From: JAJECS01 sp965219705
Lineage (GTDB): Bacteria; Chloroflexota; UBA11872
Length of the DNA stretch: 64,000 nt
Assembly: GCA_965219705.1 (NCBI GenBank)
Contig: OZ244789.1
Coordinates: 3,313,361 to 3,377,360, forward strand
Direction of reading: 5' to 3'
Positions 59,726-64,000 of this stretch are shown in pieces (the stretch's first letter is position 1; each line of letters begins with the position of its first letter). Position numbers and translations under genes: made by a program. Below the pieces are notes generated by a model that did no database searches, was not told the origin of the DNA, and worked only from the letters and a program-made list of their open reading frames with translations.

Positions 59726-62200
59726 ACTGGCCAGGCAAGTCTTAGAGGCGGCACCCCCCGCCACGATAGTCCCCGAATCCAGGTTGCCCGCGCACCGACG
59801 GCGCAAGCTGCACTTGGGGACTTTTTTGTCGTGGTGCAAGGCGGCACGGATCGTCAAGGACGCGTGTTCGTCAACACCGCCGTCTCAACCTACTACGCCG
59901 CTGAATCTGACGACATCGCGACGGCGTTGGTCGGCGGTATGCGGCAAGCGTCGTACAGCGTCGCAGTGGCGGCCGGCCCGAGCGAGGCGTCCACGGGCGT
60001 CGGCGCGACCGGGGCCGTCATCACCGACAGTGTCGTGTACATCGCCCAGATCATGCCAACCCAGGTTTACATCCTGCGCAACGGCATGATCAATGCCCTG
60101 CCCGACGAGCGCGAGCTCGATGCCGAGTTCCCGCCGGACCTTGACGTGGAGCAAGAAATCGACCTGTTTCGCGCGCAACTTGAAGCCGGTGACTGTCTGG
60201 TATTGGCCTCCACGGACCTTCGGCACGAGCTCACCGAACGCGAGATTCGCGGAATGCTGCGGCGCCGCTCGGCCCAGGAAGCGGCCCATGACATGTGCGC
60301 CCTCATCGCGCAACGCGGTGGGCAGCATTGCGAAGTCCTGGTGGTGCAATTCGAGGACATAGACGCCCGCGGCGCCAAAGCCGTTGGCGCGGCCCCACTT
60401 GTCCCTGGTGACGTGGCGCCCGGCCGTCCGCTCATGGACATCGACGGGACTCCCGCCTACCCGGATGGATCGGCAATCGAAACTGAAGCCGGCGATATTC
60501 CGTCGTACCGCGGAACGGAGCCCGGCGCCCGGCCACCGGTCGAACCACATGGGATGCATGCCGCCGAGCCTCCGTCAGACAGGCCCGCGGCCCGGCCGAC
60601 GCGAGCGCCCCGGCGCACTTTGGCGCAGCGCATCGTCTCGCTGCCGGTTACGCTGGTCACGCTCATTGTGGTGCTGCCGATGGTGGGCGCGCGTGCGCTG
60701 GTCGATCTATTCACCGGCAGAGGTCGCCGCAATCGCGTTCAGCACGCACCCGAGGCTCCGCAACCGCCACCCGATGATCTCGACGAAGACTGGGCAAGCC
60801 TGCGTGACCTTCGATCGGCAGGTCCCGGTGGCCCCCAAGCCCTGGGCAATCCGGCGCAGCCCCCCCGCCCCCTGGACCACGTCGGAAGCGACTTGCAGGG
60901 ACGCCGCGATCCGCTGCTGGTGAGGCGGCGCCGTTCGTTCCCGGGACCCGGCACCCTGCTCTTCGGGCTCTCGCTCGCGTTGCTCGTCGTCATGGCGGTC
61001 GTGCTCATCCTGCGCAATTCACCGTCGCCGGTTGAGACCGATTTGACCGAAACGCCGACGCCCAACGGCGCCGCGCCGGCTGAAACCCGTAGCCCGAGTG
61101 GCTTCCAACCGGTGGCCCCAAGCGCTCCGGCCACCGAGCTGCTGACACAAGCCGAGGATCTGTTCCGCCAGGCGCGAGACCGCGGCCCATCGGAGGGTCG
61201 CGCCGCCACCCTGTTGCTGCTGCGCGACGCCGAAGACTTGGCGAATCACGCGCTGGCCGAAGACACGTCCCGGCTGCTCACGCAGGACATTAATCGCATC
61301 CTTGACGATATCACGCGCGAGGAAGAACGCATCAATCGCGTTTACAAGATCGTTCCAAGCTCAACTATTGATGAGTTTGATAGCGCAGGGATTGGCGGCG
61401 CGGTTGAAGCTCTCGAAGTTCGCTTGGAGTCGAAGTATGTAATCGACGCCATTTCCGGTCTATTGCTGTCATACGAGACGGCTCGACAAGGAGTATCGCT
61501 GCTCAGGAAAGGCGACGTTGTTGGCTCAGTGACTGTCCAGGATTTGATTGCCGTCATCGATCGATCGTTGAGCCCTATCGTCATCGACAACCGATACAAT
61601 ATCTTCAGCATTGACGAGGACGGCAGTTCGCGCCTGCTTCGCATCACTGGAACTGAAGAATGGCGCACGCCTGTTGCCTTTGACAACTTCAACAATAATC
61701 TCTATGTGCTAGACCCTGGCGCGAACACCATCTTCAAATACCAGTGGACGGCCGGTGGATACGAACTGGGGCCGACCACCTACTTGGACCCACGAGACGG
61801 GATTGATATCTCAAGAGCCGTCGACTTTGCGATTGACGGAGATATATATGTCCTCTTCGACGACGGGTCGATCCAAAGATTCCGAGGTGGATCGAAGGTT
61901 GGATTCACCATTGCGGGGCTCGAGGGCGACGCGCTGCGCGCCTCCCGCCTCTTCACCGACGTCGAGTCCGAGAGCCTCTACCTGGCCGACCCTGCCAACA
62001 AGCGCATTGTCGAAATCGACAAGCGCGACGGGTCAGCCGGGACCTTCGTGCGGCAGTTCAAGTACGCGGGCTCGGACGACTTCTTTGGTGACATTCGGGG
62101 CCTCTGGGTCAGTGAGATCGACGGACGGCTGATCGTGCTGGGCAAGGACAAGCTGCGCCAGTTCGTGTTGCCGCGCCTCGCCGACGGCACGGGCGGCTAG
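59717..62200 (+). CDS. membrane protein with degenerate PP2C-like domain and C-terminal beta-propeller
   Basis: An 827-residue protein. Residues about 20-215 follow the PP2C phosphatase fold (FFVVVQGGTD, VGATGAVITDSVVYIAQIMPTQVYILRNG, EAGDCLVLASTDLRHELTE), but the DGMGG and SDGL metal aspartates are missing, so it is probably an inactive relative. Two membrane segments (307-329 and 413-433) flank a Pro-rich linker; a helical stretch (about 470-560) follows, and six or so strand repeats from about 590 (YNIFSIDEDGSSRLLRI, NNLYVLDPGANTIFKY, ESLYLADPANKRIVEID) form an NHL-like beta-propeller. A sensor-scaffold role is possible. The TTG 59717 start is uncertain. Confidence 0.75.
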   Translation: MVDTGQASLRGGTPRHDSPRIQVARAPTAQAALGDFFVVVQGGTDRQGRVFVNTAVSTYYAAESDDIATALVGGMRQASYSVAVAAGPSEASTGVGATGAVITDSVVYIAQIMPTQVYILRNGMINALPDERELDAEFPPDLDVEQEIDLFRAQLEAGDCLVLASTDLRHELTEREIRGMLRRRSAQEAAHDMCALIAQRGGQHCEVLVVQFEDIDARGAKAVGAAPLVPGDVAPGRPLMDIDGTPAYPDGSAIETEAGDIPSYRGTEPGARPPVEPHGMHAAEPPSDRPAARPTRAPRRTLAQRIVSLPVTLVTLIVVLPMVGARALVDLFTGRGRRNRVQHAPEAPQPPPDDLDEDWASLRDLRSAGPGGPQALGNPAQPPRPLDHVGSDLQGRRDPLLVRRRRSFPGPGTLLFGLSLALLVVMAVVLILRNSPSPVETDLTETPTPNGAAPAETRSPSGFQPVAPSAPATELLTQAEDLFRQARDRGPSEGRAATLLLLRDAEDLANHALAEDTSRLLTQDINRILDDITREEERINRVYKIVPSSTIDEFDSAGIGGAVEALEVRLESKYVIDAISGLLLSYETARQGVSLLRKGDVVGSVTVQDLIAVIDRSLSPIVIDNRYNIFSIDEDGSSRLLRITGTEEWRTPVAFDNFNNNLYVLDPGANTIFKYQWTAGGYELGPTTYLDPRDGIDISRAVDFAIDGDIYVLFDDGSIQRFRGGSKVGFTIAGLEGDALRASRLFTDVESESLYLADPANKRIVEIDKRDGSAGTFVRQFKYAGSDDFFGDIRGLWVSEIDGRLIVLGKDKLRQFVLPRLADGTGG

Positions 62201-62222
62201 AAACGCTTAGACCGTCGATTGG

Positions 62223-62293
62223 AGCGGGGAACGGGAATCGAACCCGCGTTTTGGGCTTGGGAAGCCCACGTTGGGCCACTCAACTATCCCCGC
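62223..62293 (-). tRNA. tRNA-Gly (anticodon CCC)
   Basis: A 71-nt cloverleaf on the minus strand: acceptor GCGGGGA pairs with TCCCCGC, discriminator T, anticodon loop TTCCCAA with CCC, and T loop TTCGATT. CCA is not encoded. It stands alone between the pseudophosphatase and moxR genes, on the opposite strand to both. Confidence 0.95.
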
Positions 62294-62364
62294 CGGAGGC
62301 GCAGCCGCGCTAAGGCCCAAGCTTCACGCGCGCTCGGACGGCCGTCAACTGATGCCTGTTTAGG

Positions 62365-62370
62365 TATAGT
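62365..62370 (+). promoter_or_regulatory. possible -10 box for the moxR gene
   Basis: TATAGT lies 55 nt before ATG 62425 in the 131-bp gap after tRNA-Gly. A -35 match is poor (CGTCAA at 16 nt). On the other strand TTGACG in the same stretch could serve the tRNA, so the two promoters may overlap. Confidence 0.35.
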
Positions 62371-62424
62371 GCGGCTCGCTGGCTTCGCGCGGGCGGGACG
62401 AGATCCCAGGTAAGCGAGCACTAC

Positions 62425-63372
62425 ATGGAAGACATCGGCACGGTCGCGCAACGCGTCTCCGATAGCGTCAATCGAGTTATCGTCGGCAAACGCGAGGCCG
62501 TTGAGTTGGCGGTCGTTGCGCTGCTGAGCAACGGCCACATCCTGATCGAGGACGTGCCGGGGGTCGGAAAGACCACGCTGGCCAAGGCCATGGCGCAGTC
62601 GCTGGGCCTCTCGTTCAGCCGCGTGCAATTCACACCGGACATGCTGCCCAGCGACGTAACGGGTGTGACGATCTACAACCAGAAGTCCCAGGAATTCGAG
62701 TTTCGCGCTGGCCCGGTGATGTCGCAGATTTTGCTGGCGGATGAGGTGAATCGCGCCACGCCAAAGACGCAGTCATCGCTCCTGGAAGCCATGGAGGAGC
62801 GGCAGATCACGGTCGATGGCGTCACCCACTTGCTGCCAAGCCCATTTCTGGTCATGGCCACGCAGAACCCCATCGAGTATGAGGGCACGTTCCCGTTGCC
62901 GGAGGCCCAGCTCGACCGTTTCTTTCTGCGCGTCAACTTGGGCTACCCGGAACGATCGGACGAAGTTGAAGTCCTCGCCGCCCAGCAGCATACGCACCCC
63001 CTCACCCAAGTCAGTCAGGTGGCCGATGTCGACACGATCCTGGCCGCCCAGGCATCGGTGCGGGAAATCTACATCGACCAGCTGGTGCACGAGTACATCG
63101 TCGACCTCGTGCGGGCTACCCGCGAGCATGGCGAGGTCTACCTGGGGGCCAGCCCGCGGGGCAGCCTCTTTCTGTATCGCGGCAGCCAAGCGCTGGCGTC
63201 GATGCGCGGCCGCGACTACGTAATCCCCGACGACGTCAAAGACATAGCCGTGGCCGTGCTGTCCCACCGGGTGATCGTGAGCCCCGCCGCCCGTATCCGC
63301 AGCGTGGACACCCGCGATATCGTGCGGGAAGTCCTCGATACACTGCCGGTCCCGGGAGCAAGCGCCGCCTGA
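62425..63372 (+). CDS. MoxR family AAA+ ATPase
   Basis: A 315-residue AAA+ protein. Walker A is DVPGVGKT (43-50), Walker B is ILLADEVNRATPKTQ, sensor 1 ends in MATQNPIEYEGTFPLPEAQLDRF and sensor 2 is ASPRGSLFLYR. MoxR proteins act as chaperones that assemble or activate VWA-domain partners, often beside a DUF58 gene. Here the next gene is an alkyltransferase instead, so its partner is unknown. A small downstream gap of 4 bp suggests co-transcription with it. Confidence 0.92.
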   Translation: MEDIGTVAQRVSDSVNRVIVGKREAVELAVVALLSNGHILIEDVPGVGKTTLAKAMAQSLGLSFSRVQFTPDMLPSDVTGVTIYNQKSQEFEFRAGPVMSQILLADEVNRATPKTQSSLLEAMEERQITVDGVTHLLPSPFLVMATQNPIEYEGTFPLPEAQLDRFFLRVNLGYPERSDEVEVLAAQQHTHPLTQVSQVADVDTILAAQASVREIYIDQLVHEYIVDLVRATREHGEVYLGASPRGSLFLYRGSQALASMRGRDYVIPDDVKDIAVAVLSHRVIVSPAARIRSVDTRDIVREVLDTLPVPGASAA

Positions 63373-63376
63373 CCAC

Positions 63377-63988
63377 ATGACTGACGGTTTCCTCGAATTC
63401 GCACTGGCCGTCAGGACCGTTGAAGACTGGGGATGGTGCGGCGTCGCGGCGAGCGAAGTGGGCCTGGTCTGCGCGACCCTGGCCCATACCCGCGAATCGG
63501 CATGCGTCACCGCCCTGCAGGCCGCTTCAAGCGCGGCGCGCGCCGGGGCACGCGGGGCGGACCGACTTCGCCGACGACGGGCGGAGCATGACCAATGGCC
63601 GCTGGCGGGGCGCGCCGCGTATCAGACGGCGGGCCAAGGCCTCGAACAGCTCTGGGAGTACCTCACGGCGGGTCGCCAGCGACTGGATATCGCCCTGGAC
63701 CATCGCGCCGGAACTGATTTCCAGTGTCGAACCTGGGAGGCGATCCGACAGGTGCCCTTTGGCGAGACCCGCAGCTATGCGTGGCTGGCCCGCGCCGTCG
63801 GCAGCCCCCATGCAACGCGAGCGATTGGCCGAGCGGTTGGGTCAAGCCCCAATCTCATCTTCGTCCCGTGCCATCGCATCGTCGGCTCACGCGGCCTAGG
63901 CGGCTACGCCCGCGGCATCGGCGTGAAGCGGCAACTGCTCGATCACGAAGAGGCCTGGCCGCGCATGCGCCCGATGCTCGGCCCATAG
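63377..63988 (+). CDS. ogt: methylated-DNA-protein cysteine S-methyltransferase
   Basis: A 203-residue suicide repair protein that takes the alkyl group off O6-methylguanine. The acceptor Cys165 is in PCHRIVG, with the helix-turn-helix RAIGRAVGSSPNLIFV before it and GLGGYARG after it. The N-terminal 70 residues are Ala/Arg-rich and not conserved. A single-domain Ogt type without Ada regulatory domains. It follows moxR by 4 bp and ends 12 bp before the window edge. Confidence 0.92.
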   Translation: MTDGFLEFALAVRTVEDWGWCGVAASEVGLVCATLAHTRESACVTALQAASSAARAGARGADRLRRRRAEHDQWPLAGRAAYQTAGQGLEQLWEYLTAGRQRLDIALDHRAGTDFQCRTWEAIRQVPFGETRSYAWLARAVGSPHATRAIGRAVGSSPNLIFVPCHRIVGSRGLGGYARGIGVKRQLLDHEEAWPRMRPMLGP

Positions 63989-64000
63989 CCGGCCACGCCC

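Overview
The window is a gene-dense, high-GC (roughly two thirds G+C by eye) bacterial chromosome segment with no rRNA, CRISPR array, insertion sequence or prophage. Gene content and order (rpmF beside fabD; coaD-rsmD-recG-fakA; rpmE-DUF1385-prfA-prmC; an rpsU-yqeY-ybeY run; tandem YugP-type proteases; zinc-binding forms of L28, L31 and L32) suggest a member of Chloroflexota, perhaps a Dehalococcoidia/SAR202-like lineage. That placement is an inference from content and cannot be proved here.

Layout. 1-2.4 kb: the start of a PLP aminotransferase, a HIT hydrolase, signal peptidase I and an RluD-type pseudouridine synthase. 2.4-13.25 kb (minus): a 12-gene run fakA-recG-rsmD-coaD-coiled-coil gene-DUF177-rpmF-fabD-fabG-accC-nusB-tatC, mostly with gaps below 45 bp or overlaps. 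rpmB diverges from it. 13.5-25.8 kb (minus): a second run, polyprenyl-P GlcNAc-1-P transferase-rpmE-DUF1385-prfA-prmC-gmk-priA-def-fmt-two YugP proteases-rlmN-rpe. 26-37.6 kb (plus): rpsU-yqeY-ybeY-ispE-tRNA-Gln-glmU-prs-three CNNM/CorC paralogues-recO-glyS-CDP-alcohol phosphatidyltransferase. These three blocks hold core functions: translation, lipid and wall precursors, repair and export.

37.6-50 kb is the accessory part: a lipoprotein, two Gfo/Idh/MocA oxidoreductases around an HDAC-like deacetylase, an anion permease, a nucleosidase, a GH29 alpha-L-fucosidase, a phosphoesterase, a DUF3105 protein, 6-phosphogluconate dehydrogenase and an acetamidase/formamidase, with palindromic intergenic repeats. 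49.5-64 kb returns to general functions: uvrC, an AI-2E-type permease, an asymmetric ABC exporter pair, an esterase, aspS-infC, a pseudophosphatase/beta-propeller membrane protein, tRNA-Gly, a MoxR ATPase and an alkyltransferase.

The most notable signal is translational. Three genes are missing their conserved N-terminus if they start at the first ATG, GTG or TTG, but regain it exactly from an in-frame ATC (8112, minus), ATA (32114, plus) or ATA (52817, plus) placed 7-9 nt after a Shine-Dalgarno-like sequence. The 52817 case overlaps the upstream stop as ATAA, mirroring the usual ATGA coupling. infC itself is best placed at a CTG. Because IF3 is the factor that rejects such codons, a group of non-AUG starts may mean relaxed start selection or IF3-linked regulation in this lineage. 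Other points of note are a PriA without its helicase motifs, an infC detached from rpmI-rplT, and a putative attenuated leader before rpsU.
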